Shown here: piece after piece, positions 35,228 through 43,393 of the stretch | Layout of the letters: every line of letters begins with the position of its first letter | Position numbering within the stretch: position 1 is the first letter of the stretch | DNA from: Vreelandella sp042466685 | GTDB taxonomy: Bacteria; Pseudomonadota; Gammaproteobacteria; Pseudomonadales; Halomonadaceae | Assembly (NCBI RefSeq): GCF_042466685.1 | Contig: NZ_CP170448.1 | Location: forward strand, 248,001 to 312,000 | Reading direction: 5' to 3' | DNA length: 64,000 bases | Program-made: the position numbers and the translations under genes | Notes under the pieces: model-generated | Database searches by the model: none | What the model was told of the DNA's origin: nothing | What the model saw: the letters and a program-made list of their open reading frames with translations, nothing else

Positions 35228-37308
35228 GCCGCGCCCCCCATTTTTTGTCGGCGCTGAAAGTGCTGAACGCCCTCAATAACGCCCATGGCGTGGCGTGCGC
35301 GGGCAGTGTAGACGTGGGCCACTTCGGGCCCGTCCAGTAGCCCATCGCAGTGGTTGGCCACCGCGATAGAGCAGGGCACCGAGCGCAGCATATCCAGGTC
35401 ATTACCCGAGTCGCCTGCAACATAAAGCGACTGTGGATCAATATGCAGACGTTTGCGCACATGCTCGACGGCCTGACCCTTGGATGCTTCAACAGGCAGT
35501 ATATCTACATAGCGGCTATGGCTTTGGATCACCGTGCCCGCTAGGCCGCGCTTTTTTAGATGTGTCTGGATACGTGCAATCAGCGTTGGGTCACCATCGC
35601 TGAAGTAGCTGAGTTTATGGCGGCGCTGTTCAAGCGACCCTTGGGGCGTCAGTTCAGTCATATCTCTCAGAGCCTGCTCTAATGCTTCCTGCTGCCAGCA
35701 CCGATCAATCCGCGCTGACCACTCCACATCCTGCTGGTAAGTCACGCCGTTTGGGTCGCGGTAGTAAATCTCTGAGCCCACCGACGAAATGATCACCTGG
35801 GGGGCGGGGATGCCGACCTGTTCGAGAATCGACAGCGCGCTGTGAAAGCTGCGTCCGGTGGCAACGCCAAACCCCAGTGTGGGCTGTGCTTCGTACCACT
35901 GGTTAAAGGCGCGTATGCCTTCGGGCGATCCGGTAAGCGTATTATCGATATCGCAGATCAGCAGAGACTTGGGCTGCACCGGGTCAAGGGTTGGCTGGGT
36001 GAAGCGGGCGAGCAGGTCGTGGTAGCACTGAGTATGGCGCTGCCAGTCGTAGCACTTGACAGCCTCCTGGCCGTTGTCGGCCATGCGCTGCCAGCGTTCG
36101 GAATTCTGGAGCAGGTCAAGTGCCTGGCGGATGATCTCATCATGGTGACGGGGGTTGATGAGTACGCCGTTGTTACACTGTTCAATAATATCGCTGGGGC
36201 CGCCGCTGTCGGTGGCAATCAGCGGCAGGCCCGCCGCCGAGGCTTCCAGCAAGGTCAGTCCAAACGGCTCGTTGAGCGCCGGGTTGATGAATATGCCGCA
36301 CCGTTCACGTGCCCAGGCGTACAGCGCAGGGATATCTGCGGGGGAGTGATGCTTGGGGTAGGCCACGTGACCATAGAGATTGTAGTCATCAATTAGCGTT
36401 AAAATCTCATGGAGGTTATCGGCAAGTTCGGGCTCTAGCGCATCAATATGTTCGCGTACGCCTGCCACAATCACCAGATTGGCAAGCTGCTGCAGCGCTT
36501 TACTCTGCCCATAGGCCGATACCAGTGCCGCCAGATTTTTACGGGTAACGGGACGGGCAATAGCTAGCAGTACGGGTTTGCTGGGGTCGGTCAAAAAGGG
36601 TTGCATCATCGCTTCAATAGCGGGTGTTGAAGAGGCGCCAGTAAAATCATCCAGATGGCTGCCGGGCGGAATAACGCGGATGCGGCCAGTATCATAGTGC
36701 AGGTAATCGGCGTACTGAACCTCAGCCTCATCGCGGGAGCTGGCGATGATCAGGGTGGCATCACGAATGGCGCGCTCTTCAAAGGTGATGCGGCGCTGCA
36801 GAGACTGCTGGGTTGAGTTATCGAGGCCAGGCTGGCCGGTGGCCAGGCATTTCAGCTTGCATCGCCCCAGCGAGTGGGCAGTGAATACGAACGGAATGGC
36901 ATAGCGAGCGCTGATTTCAGCGGCCACTTCGCCCGCATCGGCGTAGTGGGCGTGCAGAACGTCAGGCGGCTTGGGTAGGCTTCCCAGCCACTCTTCAAAG
37001 GCGGCAATAAACGAAGGAAGTTCCTGCCAGAGTGCTTCCTTGGGCAGGTAATTGGCGCACGCGGTAGGCAGGCGCACCAAGGTAATTTTCGGGCTGATCA
37101 CCTCCACTGGGCAGGTATAATCTACCCGGCTAAACTCACTGGCGAAGGCGCGGGTCACCAGCGTAATACGCTCGACGGCCGGATCCTGTTCGGAAGCCTC
37201 GACCAGCTCAAGCAGGTAGCGGATATGGCCGCCGGTATCGGCCGTAATGCCATATTCGATATCGCTGCCGCGCAGGCAGCCCTGTAATGCCAGATGTACG
37301 ATATGCAT
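35224..37308 (-). CDS. Bidomain sucrose-phosphate synthase-like glycosyltransferase with HAD sugar-phosphatase domain
   Basis: 694 residues. Residues 1 to about 430 form a GT4-type synthase (MHIVHLALQGCLRGSDIEYG, TGGHIRYLLELVEAS, HAHYADAGEVAAEIS, FTAHSLGRCKL, NPALNEPFGLTLLEASAAGLP). From about residue 440 a HAD-IIB phosphatase follows (LLICDIDNTLTGSPEG, GVATGRSFHSAL, VAGDSGNDLDML). This order is the bidomain sucrose-phosphate synthase plan, making sucrose-6-phosphate and then sucrose, a compatible solute. AAGGAA is upstream of the ATG. A related glucosyl-glycoside product is also possible. Only 22 bases separate it from the divergent GT4 gene. Confidence 0.82.
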   Translation of the reverse strand: MHIVHLALQGCLRGSDIEYGITADTGGHIRYLLELVEASEQDPAVERITLVTRAFASEFSRVDYTCPVEVISPKITLVRLPTACANYLPKEALWQELPSFIAAFEEWLGSLPKPPDVLHAHYADAGEVAAEISARYAIPFVFTAHSLGRCKLKCLATGQPGLDNSTQQSLQRRITFEERAIRDATLIIASSRDEAEVQYADYLHYDTGRIRVIPPGSHLDDFTGASSTPAIEAMMQPFLTDPSKPVLLAIARPVTRKNLAALVSAYGQSKALQQLANLVIVAGVREHIDALEPELADNLHEILTLIDDYNLYGHVAYPKHHSPADIPALYAWARERCGIFINPALNEPFGLTLLEASAAGLPLIATDSGGPSDIIEQCNNGVLINPRHHDEIIRQALDLLQNSERWQRMADNGQEAVKCYDWQRHTQCYHDLLARFTQPTLDPVQPKSLLICDIDNTLTGSPEGIRAFNQWYEAQPTLGFGVATGRSFHSALSILEQVGIPAPQVIISSVGSEIYYRDPNGVTYQQDVEWSARIDRCWQQEALEQALRDMTELTPQGSLEQRRHKLSYFSDGDPTLIARIQTHLKKRGLAGTVIQSHSRYVDILPVEASKGQAVEHVRKRLHIDPQSLYVAGDSGNDLDMLRSVPCSIAVANHCDGLLDGPEVAHVYTARARHAMGVIEGVQHFQRRQKMGGAA

Positions 37309-37330
37309 GTCGTGAATTCCTTTTCACCTG

Positions 37331-38416
37331 ATGGGGTGTCCCCAATCTATGCTTCAGAAACAGCGTTTACGCATTGCCCAGGTTGCCCCCGTCATCTTTC
37401 CAACCCCGCCGGTGGATAACGGAGGCACCGAGCGCATTGTCTACGACCTAACCGAAGCGCTGGTGGCCATGGGCCATGAGGTCACGCTGATAGCCCCTTC
37501 CGACAGCCAAACATCGGCGCGCCACCTGCCAACCTCGCCAAGCCTGAGCCGCTGGCAGCAGTTACGTGATAACGTGCCGCCAGGCGTGCCGGGCGTTCTA
37601 GAGGCGCTGGCGCTGGAACGCTTGCGTCAGCATTTGGATGAGTTCGATATCATCCACTGCCATGGTGAGTTCTGCCACGCGGCGCTGCTGGGCGAGCGCC
37701 GTCGTCATAGTGTAACGACCGTGCACTGGCGCGTTGATGAGCTGGATAGGCAGCTTTTTTTCGAGGGATTTCCCGATTTGCCGGTAGCCTCCATCTCAAA
37801 AGCCCAGGGCGCCGCACTGCCTGAGAACAATCACCTGGGTACGGTTTACCACGGCCTTGATGCCCGGCGCTTTAATATAGGTAAAGGTTCAGGAGAATAT
37901 TTGGCCTTTATTGGCCGTATGACAGACCAAAAACGCCCCGACCGGGCCATTGCCGTGGCGCGCGCCACGGGCTATCCGCTACGCCTGGCGGGTGGCATCG
38001 ATGTGGGCAACCCTGGCTGGTTTGACCGCCATGTGGCGCCCGAGCTTGATGAGTGCATGCAGCATGTGGGTGTGGTCAATGATCAACAAAAGCAGGTATT
38101 TCTGGGCGAGGCGGCCGCGCTACTGTTCCCCATTGACTGGCCCGAACCCTTCGGGCTGGTGATGATCGAGGCCATGGCCTGTGGCACGCCGGTCATTGCC
38201 TGGCGAAACGGCTCGGTGGAGGAGATTATCGAAGAGGGCGTCAGCGGCTTTATCGTCGACACCCACGAAGAGGCAGTGGAGGCGGTTAAACGCCTGCCAG
38301 CGCTTGAGCGGCACCGTGTTCGCGAGGTGTTTCTTGAACGTTTTACCGCATCCCGCATGGCCGAGGATTACGTAAAACTTTATAAAACGTTATTAGCCGG
38401 TGAGTACCGCCAATAA
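37331..38416 (+). CDS. GT4-family glycosyltransferase
   Basis: 361-residue GT-B enzyme. LRIAQVAPVIFPTPPVDNGGTERIVYDL opens the acceptor domain; LAFIGRMTDQKRPDRAIAVA and FPIDWPEPFGLVMIEAMACGTPVIAW are the donor-site motifs. Start is uncertain: the ATG at 37331 or a second ATG at 37349; neither has a good ribosome binding site. It diverges from the synthase-like gene and is followed after 30 bases by the TauE/SafE permease. Confidence 0.82.
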   Translation: MGCPQSMLQKQRLRIAQVAPVIFPTPPVDNGGTERIVYDLTEALVAMGHEVTLIAPSDSQTSARHLPTSPSLSRWQQLRDNVPPGVPGVLEALALERLRQHLDEFDIIHCHGEFCHAALLGERRRHSVTTVHWRVDELDRQLFFEGFPDLPVASISKAQGAALPENNHLGTVYHGLDARRFNIGKGSGEYLAFIGRMTDQKRPDRAIAVARATGYPLRLAGGIDVGNPGWFDRHVAPELDECMQHVGVVNDQQKQVFLGEAAALLFPIDWPEPFGLVMIEAMACGTPVIAWRNGSVEEIIEEGVSGFIVDTHEEAVEAVKRLPALERHRVREVFLERFTASRMAEDYVKLYKTLLAGEYRQ

Positions 38417-38446
38417 CTATTCATAACGACGAAACCAAGTGACCCA

Positions 38447-39229
38447 ATGACAGACCTACTCTGGTACCAGTATGCGCTAATCGGTTTGATTTTTGCCTGG
38501 AGCGGTTTCGTGCGCACCAGCCTTGGGTTTGGTGGCGCGGTGCTGGCGCTGCCTTTTTTACTCTTGGTGACCAATCAACCCCTGGTGTTCTTACCGATTA
38601 TTGCTATCCACCTGCTCATTTTCTCCAGCTGGATCGCGTGGAACGGGCATCGCCAACTGCAGAAAGAGAGTAGCGCCACACGCCCTGCGGAGAGCAATAT
38701 TGATTGGGCATATCTACGCAAAGCCCTGAAAATCATGATCATCCCCAAGCTGATTGGGGTGGTGGGGCTGTTAACGCTTCCTGCCCAGGTCATGACCAGC
38801 ATCATTTTCGGCATTGTGTTCATCTATGCCATTGGCTATGTGCTGAACCGGCCATTCAAAAGCAAGAACAAGTACGTGGATTACGTGCTGCTGGCGCTGG
38901 GCGGCTATGTCAGCGGCACCTCGCTGATTGGTGCGCCTTTGATTGTGGCGGTGTTCGCTGCACATGTGGCCAAAGAGCAACTGCGGGATACCATGTTCGT
39001 GCTGTGGTTTATCCTGGTGGTGATCAAGATGGTCTCGTTCCTGATCGCGGGGGTCGATCTACAGCTAATCCACCAACTGTGGCTGCTGCCCTGTGCTTTT
39101 ATTGGCCATTTGGCAGGCGAGAAAGCCCACCGCTATATGCTCAAAGCGGACACCGGGCTGTTCTTCCGTGTGCTGGGGGCGGTGCTGATATTGGTCAGCG
39201 TGGTGGGGTTGATTCATCCACCCGGCTAG
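38447..39229 (+). CDS. TauE/SafE-family membrane permease
   Basis: 260-residue multi-span membrane protein of the sulfite exporter TauE/SafE (DUF81) family. Recognisable parts are FVRTSLGFGGAVLALPFLLL and the second repeat VSGTSLIGAPLIVAVFA, followed by LAGEKAHRYM. Family members move sulfite, sulfoacetate or other small anions; substrate here unknown. It follows the GT4 gene on the same strand, so it may share its transcript. A hairpin terminator follows its stop. Confidence 0.85.
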   Translation: MTDLLWYQYALIGLIFAWSGFVRTSLGFGGAVLALPFLLLVTNQPLVFLPIIAIHLLIFSSWIAWNGHRQLQKESSATRPAESNIDWAYLRKALKIMIIPKLIGVVGLLTLPAQVMTSIIFGIVFIYAIGYVLNRPFKSKNKYVDYVLLALGGYVSGTSLIGAPLIVAVFAAHVAKEQLRDTMFVLWFILVVIKMVSFLIAGVDLQLIHQLWLLPCAFIGHLAGEKAHRYMLKADTGLFFRVLGAVLILVSVVGLIHPPG

Positions 39230-39230
39230 C

Positions 39231-39251
39231 GGGTGGCGGGCGCCACCCTTT
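39231..39251 (+). terminator. Terminator between convergent TauE and MFS genes
   Basis: GGGTGGC-GGGC-GCCACCC-type stem (39231-39248), then TTT. It starts one base after the TauE stop and ends on the MFS stop. Confidence 0.65.
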
Positions 39252-40476
39252 AAAGCTTGCTGTCCGCTTGTAGCGTTGTTTTGCCCAGAATGATCAGTAC
39301 GACCGCCAACACTCCGCACACGACCGCCATGGCGGTAAACACATTGCGCAGCGAGTCCAGCCAAATCACCGCCGGGGAGACTACCACTGGGGAGATAAAC
39401 TGGCCAAAAAAGAAGGTCGAGGTAAAACCACCAAATACCCGGCCGCGTACTCGCTGAGGCGTGATTCGCATCAGCCAGGTGGTGGTATTGGGCATAAAGG
39501 CCCCCAGGCCGAAACCGGAAATAGCCGCGCCGACGATGGCCATGGCGTAACTCTGGGTGAACCCAACGATCAAAAAGCCAGCGGCCGCCAGCAGGAACCC
39601 TAAAACGTATATCGTCATCACCGACAGAAACGGTTTGTAGTAGCCGTAGCAAAACGCCACGATACTGGCCGTTAGGGCCGTCATTGAAAGTGCGATGCCG
39701 ATTGCCATACCACTGATCTGACCCTGCTGAGAGAGTAAAAAGGGCAGTTGGGCGGGAAACATATAAAACATTGCCATGCTGATCATGGCGATCAGGTAGG
39801 CAAGGCCAGTGCGCCCAATATCCACCTTCACCGGTGCACCGTCTGTATCAGCGCTTACGCTACCGCTGGATTTGGGTTCTTGAAGAATCGCCCAGGCGTA
39901 GGGCAGCAGCAAAACGCCAGTAATATAGAGTAGAAATGGGCCGCGCCAGCTCCAGTCGGAAAGTATCCCGCCCAGATTGATAAAGATCACCCCGCCCAGT
40001 GCCATGCAGCTACTTTGTAGCCCCAAGAAGCGGGCGCGTTCGGTGCTATCGAAATAATCCCCCACCAGTGTGGTGCTAATGCTAAGAATACCCGCCACCG
40101 CTATTCCCATCAGTGCCCGCGAGCTTAGCAGCAGATCCACTCGGTCAATGAAAAAGCCCGAGACACCGGCAAAACCGTAGATGCCCAGCATCATCAGCAG
40201 CAATTTTTTGCGCCCAAACCGGTCAGCCAAGTAGCCCATCAGCGGGCTAAACAGCGTAATCATCAGCGCAGGAATGGTCAGGATTAGCTGAATCAGTACT
40301 TGAGGCTGATCAGGAAAGTGGCGGCTAATGCCCGGCAGCGCAGGCGCAATGATCGCCCCCGACATCACGGTCATGGTGCTGGCAAAAAGGAGAACGGCCT
40401 TAATATGAGCTAAATGGCTAATGATTGGCTTCCACATTAAAAGAAAAAGGGAGAGGGACAAGCAAATGTTAATCAT
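39250..40476 (-). CDS. MFS transporter
   Basis: 408-residue, 12-span major facilitator. The loop 2-3 motif appears as PLMGYLADRFGRKKLLL; GIAVAGILSISTTLVGDYFDSTERARFLGLQ is typical of drug:H+ antiporter-like members. Substrate unknown. The start is uncertain: the first 13 residues (MINICLSLSLFLL) may not be translated, in which case ATG at 40437 (MWKPIIS) is used; neither has a clear ribosome binding site. A T-rich stretch in this region is unlike the rest of the gene. Confidence 0.85.
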   Translation of the reverse strand: MINICLSLSLFLLMWKPIISHLAHIKAVLLFASTMTVMSGAIIAPALPGISRHFPDQPQVLIQLILTIPALMITLFSPLMGYLADRFGRKKLLLMMLGIYGFAGVSGFFIDRVDLLLSSRALMGIAVAGILSISTTLVGDYFDSTERARFLGLQSSCMALGGVIFINLGGILSDWSWRGPFLLYITGVLLLPYAWAILQEPKSSGSVSADTDGAPVKVDIGRTGLAYLIAMISMAMFYMFPAQLPFLLSQQGQISGMAIGIALSMTALTASIVAFCYGYYKPFLSVMTIYVLGFLLAAAGFLIVGFTQSYAMAIVGAAISGFGLGAFMPNTTTWLMRITPQRVRGRVFGGFTSTFFFGQFISPVVVSPAVIWLDSLRNVFTAMAVVCGVLAVVLIILGKTTLQADSKL

Positions 40477-40844
40477 AGCATGCTTGTTAGCAGGCTAGTT
40501 ATTGTCTATTCCGACGACGCGCTTTATCAGGCTAAACGGAGTGGGCGTGATCGCATCAACGGCCTGTAGGGTGACCCTGACCAAACATAACTCCCCTGGC
40601 CTGTTGTACAGCGCAAGCGATATCCGCCACATCATATCGTGTCATGCCGTTTCATTCTGTGGCGGCTTTTTTCCGCGCCTGCAGGTATACCCCCGCTCCG
40701 TGACATTGTGGGTCACTTCGTCAAAGATCCTAGTCATAAAGTTGTAAGAGATTTCTTACAAATATTGTCGGCAATGTCTTACATAAACGGGATCATTTAT
40801 CTGTCATGCTGCCTAGGACGCTTGGATGCGCGAGCTGGAAGGAA
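40477..40844. other. Gene-poor region with several hairpins
   Basis: No ORF here looks real. It contains CCGCCACA/TGTGGCGG (40624-40631 with 40658-40665) followed by CTTTTTTCC, which looks like a long-loop terminator on the plus strand, and an 18-bp palindrome around 40743-40760. Base composition and style differ from neighbouring genes. It lies on the 3' side of tRNA-Pro. Confidence 0.5.
40742..40761. repeat. Perfect palindrome, possible operator
   Basis: TTGTAAGA-GATT-TCTTACAA, two 8-bp perfect arms around 4 bases. A further TCTTACA half-site lies at about 40777-40783. A dimeric regulator site or a small RNA hairpin are both possible. Confidence 0.55.
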
Positions 40845-40994
40845 TCAGCTTTTCTGTAAGGAGACGGATACCAAAAACCCTCGGCCATTGGATGGTCGGG
40901 GGTTATATTTTTTAAAACAGGCGTAATGGTTGCCGTTCTTATCCTGGCGTAGGCGGTAGGTGAAGCGGGTGAGCTTTTGCGATGACATTGCCAT
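40845..40994 (-). pseudogene. Possible remnant small ORF next to tRNA-Pro (49 aa)
   Basis: A very strong ribosome binding site (GGGAGGT, five bases before ATG at 40994) opens MAMSSQKLTRFTYRLRQDK and NGNHYACFKKYN. The rest (NPRPSNGRGFLVSVSLQKS) is simply the translation of a terminator hairpin on the other strand, so the reading frame has probably been cut off and joined to foreign 3' sequence. The position at the 3' side of a tRNA, with two TTTGCTACC repeats before it, suggests a lost integrative element, but no integrase motif is visible. Confidence 0.3.
40876..40913 (+). terminator. Intrinsic terminator on the plus strand
   Basis: AACCCTCGGCC / GGTCGGGGGTT (11 bp, two G-T pairs), 7-base loop, then ATATTTTTT. 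No plus-strand gene precedes it for about 1.6 kb, so it may end an unannotated RNA or be left from a lost gene. Confidence 0.75.
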
Positions 40995-41021
40995 TAGCTA
41001 CCTCCCTTCCAATGTTTTTAT

Positions 41022-41041
41022 TTTGCTACCTATTTGCTACC
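41022..41041. repeat. Two TTTGCTACC direct repeats, 11-bp period
   Basis: TTTGCTACC at 41022-41030 and 41033-41041. The spacing of 11 places both on the same helix face. They lie between the tRNA-Pro terminator and the ORF at 40845-40994 and could be protein-binding sites. Confidence 0.8.
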
Positions 41042-41057
41042 TAGAACCGCGACCAAC

Positions 41058-41099
41058 AAAAAACGGCCACTTGCTGATTTAGCTAAGTGGCCGTTTTTT
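41058..41099. terminator. Perfect 15-bp stem terminator for tRNA-Pro
   Basis: AAAAAACGGCCACTT pairs perfectly with AAGTGGCCGTTTTTT. It lies 11 bases past the 3' end of the minus-strand tRNA and has T-runs on both strands, so it can stop transcription in either direction. Confidence 0.92.
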
Positions 41100-41109
41100 C
41101 TGGAATTTT

Positions 41110-41186
41110 TGGTCGGAATAGCAGGATTCGAACCTACGACCTCTGCCTCCCGAAGGCAGCGCTCTACCAAGCTGAGCTATATTCCG
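41110..41186 (-). tRNA. tRNA-Pro (anticodon CGG)
   Basis: 77-base cloverleaf on the minus strand with CCA encoded. The acceptor stem is CGGAATA/TATTCCG; the D-arm includes AGCTCAGCTTGGTAGAGC; the anticodon arm is CTGCC-TTCGGGA-GGCAG, giving anticodon CGG (reads CCG codons); the T-arm is GTAGGTTCGAATCCTGC. A consensus-like promoter and a perfect terminator flank it. Confidence 0.97.
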
Positions 41187-41230
41187 AAGGTTGCCGAACA
41201 ATGCTTATCTGTGCTCAACAACGGAGGTGG

Positions 41231-41259
41231 ATCATACTTAGCCAGAGGTGTTTTTTCAA
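41231..41259 (-). promoter_or_regulatory. Sigma-70 promoter of tRNA-Pro
   Basis: On the minus strand TTGAAA (41259-41254), exactly 17 bases, TATGAT (41236-41231). The predicted start is about 38 bases before the mature tRNA 5' end. Confidence 0.75.
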
Positions 41260-41286
41260 GTCCTCGGCGGTGTGATCTAGCAATTT

Positions 41287-42291
41287 TTATGCTTGGCGAT
41301 CAACCGCTAAGCGGGCCAACTGGGCCATGCTGTCGCGGTAGGCGCTGGGCGGTAGGGCGTCCAACTGCTGAAGGGCTTTGTCGGCCATCTCTTCGGCGCG
41401 CTGGCGGGTATAGTCGAGTGCGCCGGTGGCGTGAATAATGTCCAGTACGGCGTCGAGCTGCTCAAGTCCGCCATCGCGAATCACCTGGCGAATCAGCTTG
41501 GCCTGTTCCGGCGTGCCTTGCTCCATGGCGTGGATCAGCGGCAGTGTCGGCTTGCCCTCGGCTAGGTCGTCGCCCACGTTTTTACCCATGGCATCGGCGT
41601 CGCCCTGGTAATCCAGCAGGTCATCAATCAACTGAAAGGCAAGACCTAAGTAGCGGCCATAATACTGGAGTGCGCGCTCCTGTTCCGGCGTTGCCTCTGC
41701 CAGCACGGCACCGCTGTGGGAAGCCGCTTCAAACAGCATGGCGGTTTTGCCCAAAATGGTCTCGAAGTAATCTTCCTCTGAGATGCTGGGGTTGCCGATG
41801 TTGGTTAACTGCAGCACTTCGCCTTCCGCAATGATGCAGGTAGCGCCGGACAGGATCGCCATGATGCGCATCGAGCCCACATCGACCATCATCTGAAACG
41901 AGCGCGCGTAGAGGAAGTCGCCGACCAGTACCGACGGCGCATTGCCCCAGGCGTCGTTGGCGGTTTTCTTGCCCCGGCGCATATGCGACTCATCCACCAC
42001 GTCGTCGTGGAGCAGCGTGGAGGTGTGCATAAACTCAATCAATGTAGCCAGCGGGATATGCTTGTCGCCGGTATAGCCGAGTGAGCGGGCGGCCAGGAGT
42101 GCCAATAAAGGGCGCAGGCGCTTGCCGCCGCTTTCGGTAATGTATTGGCCGATCGTTTCAACCAAGGGCACTTTAGAGTTGAGCTGCTCGACAATTGTCC
42201 GGTTGACGGCTGCAAAATCATCGGCCACCACGGCGTGCAGCGGTGAAGGCGTTGGGCTGTCAGGCTGTGCTGAGGAGACGTTAGCGGTCAT
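41287..42291 (-). CDS. ispB: Octaprenyl diphosphate synthase IspB
   Basis: 334-residue all-helical prenyltransferase. The first aspartate-rich motif is LLHDDVVDESHMRRGK, the second is LAFQLIDDLLDYQGD; GGKRLRPLLALLAAR near the N-terminus is the isopentenyl-diphosphate site. It lengthens farnesyl diphosphate for the ubiquinone side chain. Its divergent position next to rplU-rpmA-obgE is the standard gammaproteobacterial arrangement, which supports IspB over other polyprenyl synthases. Confidence 0.93.
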   Translation of the reverse strand: MTANVSSAQPDSPTPSPLHAVVADDFAAVNRTIVEQLNSKVPLVETIGQYITESGGKRLRPLLALLAARSLGYTGDKHIPLATLIEFMHTSTLLHDDVVDESHMRRGKKTANDAWGNAPSVLVGDFLYARSFQMMVDVGSMRIMAILSGATCIIAEGEVLQLTNIGNPSISEEDYFETILGKTAMLFEAASHSGAVLAEATPEQERALQYYGRYLGLAFQLIDDLLDYQGDADAMGKNVGDDLAEGKPTLPLIHAMEQGTPEQAKLIRQVIRDGGLEQLDAVLDIIHATGALDYTRQRAEEMADKALQQLDALPPSAYRDSMAQLARLAVDRQA

Positions 42292-42449
42292 GGGTTACGT
42301 TCATCGCGGCAGATTGAGGCGGTAAGTCCCGCCCATAATGGGGGTCATGCTATGGGGCTGCCTGTTAGGCGTCAAGACACGCACTGTGGCCGCACTATTA
42401 TATGTCTTTATAAACGGAGGGTAGTGACAATTGACAACGGCCTGTGGTC

Positions 42450-42478
42450 TTGTGGTAAGAGAAGATAGTCGTTATAAT
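42450..42478 (+). promoter_or_regulatory. Promoter of rplU-rpmA
   Basis: TTGTGG (42450-42455), 17-base spacer, perfect TATAAT (42473-42478). The transcript would carry a leader of about 140 bases before rplU. The same intergenic space (42292-42625) otherwise holds no gene. Confidence 0.6.
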
Positions 42479-42578
42479 CCGCGACCCACTCATCTTGCTC
42501 CCTGTCAGATGGCTCCAAAAGGGGCGCCACTCGCAGCAGGTCGATAAGAGCACGACTCGAAAGAGCGTAGGAGATGAG

Positions 42579-42602
42579 TGCCGTTTAAACGTTAGAACGG
42601 CA
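42579..42602 (+). promoter_or_regulatory. Hairpin in the rplU mRNA leader
   Basis: TGCCGTT / AACGGCA (7 perfect bp, 10-base loop), 23 bases before the rplU ATG. Ribosomal-protein leaders often carry structures bound by their own product; autoregulation by L21 is only a possibility here. Confidence 0.4.
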
Positions 42603-42625
42603 TTAACGACAGTCCGGAGAGCGAC

Positions 42626-42937
42626 ATGTACGCAGTTATCAAAAGCGGTGGTAAGCAGTACCGCGTTCAAGAAGGTCAAACCCTCAAGCTCGAGAAAATC
42701 GAAGTCGCAACCGGCGAAACGATTGAGTTTGACGAAGTGCTGATGGTCGCTGACGGCGATGATTTCAACATCGGTGCGCCGATGATCAGTGGTGCTAAAG
42801 TCTCTGCCGAAGTGGTTTCCCACGGCCGTGGCGATAAAGTCACCATCATCAAGTTCCGTCGTCGTAAGCACCACATGAAGCGTCAGGGCCACCGCCAGTG
42901 GTTCACTGAAGTCAAAATTACCGGAATTTCTGCGTAA
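42626..42937 (+). CDS. rplU: 50S ribosomal protein L21
   Basis: 103 residues, full length for bL21: MYAVIKSGGKQYRVQEGQ start, basic RNA-binding part VTIIKFRRRKHHMKRQGHRQ and the FTEVKITGIS end. It binds 23S rRNA in the large subunit. First gene of the rplU-rpmA pair, 29 bases before rpmA. Confidence 0.98.
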   Translation: MYAVIKSGGKQYRVQEGQTLKLEKIEVATGETIEFDEVLMVADGDDFNIGAPMISGAKVSAEVVSHGRGDKVTIIKFRRRKHHMKRQGHRQWFTEVKITGISA

Positions 42938-42966
42938 GCGGTCAATTCCCTTAGGAGGATTTTGCA

Positions 42967-43224
42967 ATGGCACATAAAAAGGCAGCAGGCTCCACGCGTA
43001 ACGGTCGCGATTCCGAGTCCAAACGCTTAGGTGTAAAACTCTTCGGTGGCCAAGCGGCGACTGCGGGTAACATCATCGTGCGTCAGCGCGGCACGCGTTT
43101 TCACGCGGGCACAGGCGTTGGCCTTGGTCGTGACCACACGCTGTTCGCACTGAGCGACGGTTTTGTGAAGTTTGAGACCAAAGGCCCGAAAAACCGCAAG
43201 TTCGTTAGCATCGTTTCTGCCTAA
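42967..43224 (+). CDS. rpmA: 50S ribosomal protein L27
   Basis: 85 residues, full length for bL27. MAHKKAAGSTRNGRDSESKR is the flexible N-terminal arm that reaches the peptidyl-transferase centre; GNIIVRQRGTRFHAGTGVG is the core. TAGGAGG is close upstream. Intrinsic terminator follows. Confidence 0.98.
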   Translation: MAHKKAAGSTRNGRDSESKRLGVKLFGGQAATAGNIIVRQRGTRFHAGTGVGLGRDHTLFALSDGFVKFETKGPKNRKFVSIVSA

Positions 43225-43255
43225 GCGGCTAGAGCTATGCTCGCGGTTGCGAGAG

Positions 43256-43284
43256 AAAAAGCCCCGCTATGGCGGGGCTTTTTT
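43256..43284 (+). terminator. Intrinsic terminator after rpmA
   Basis: GCCCCGC / GCGGGGC with a TATG loop, A-run before and T-run after. It separates rplU-rpmA from obgE. Confidence 0.93.
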
Positions 43285-43393
43285 GTCGGTCAAATCTCTT
43301 TTCCAAATATGCTTTTTCATCATGCAGGTGGAAATACAGGGTTGGAAAAAAAGCAGTGCATATTAGGGCGGCGGAAGCGGCCGGGAGAATCCA

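Noticed and set aside
40502..40926. Two plus-strand ORFs (81 and 95 aa) in the region before tRNA-Pro
   Set aside because: No ribosome binding sites, no recognisable pattern, and the second reads through a terminator hairpin.
42398..42973. 191-aa minus-strand ORF over rplU
   Set aside because: Antisense to ribosomal protein L21; composition is that of a shadow.
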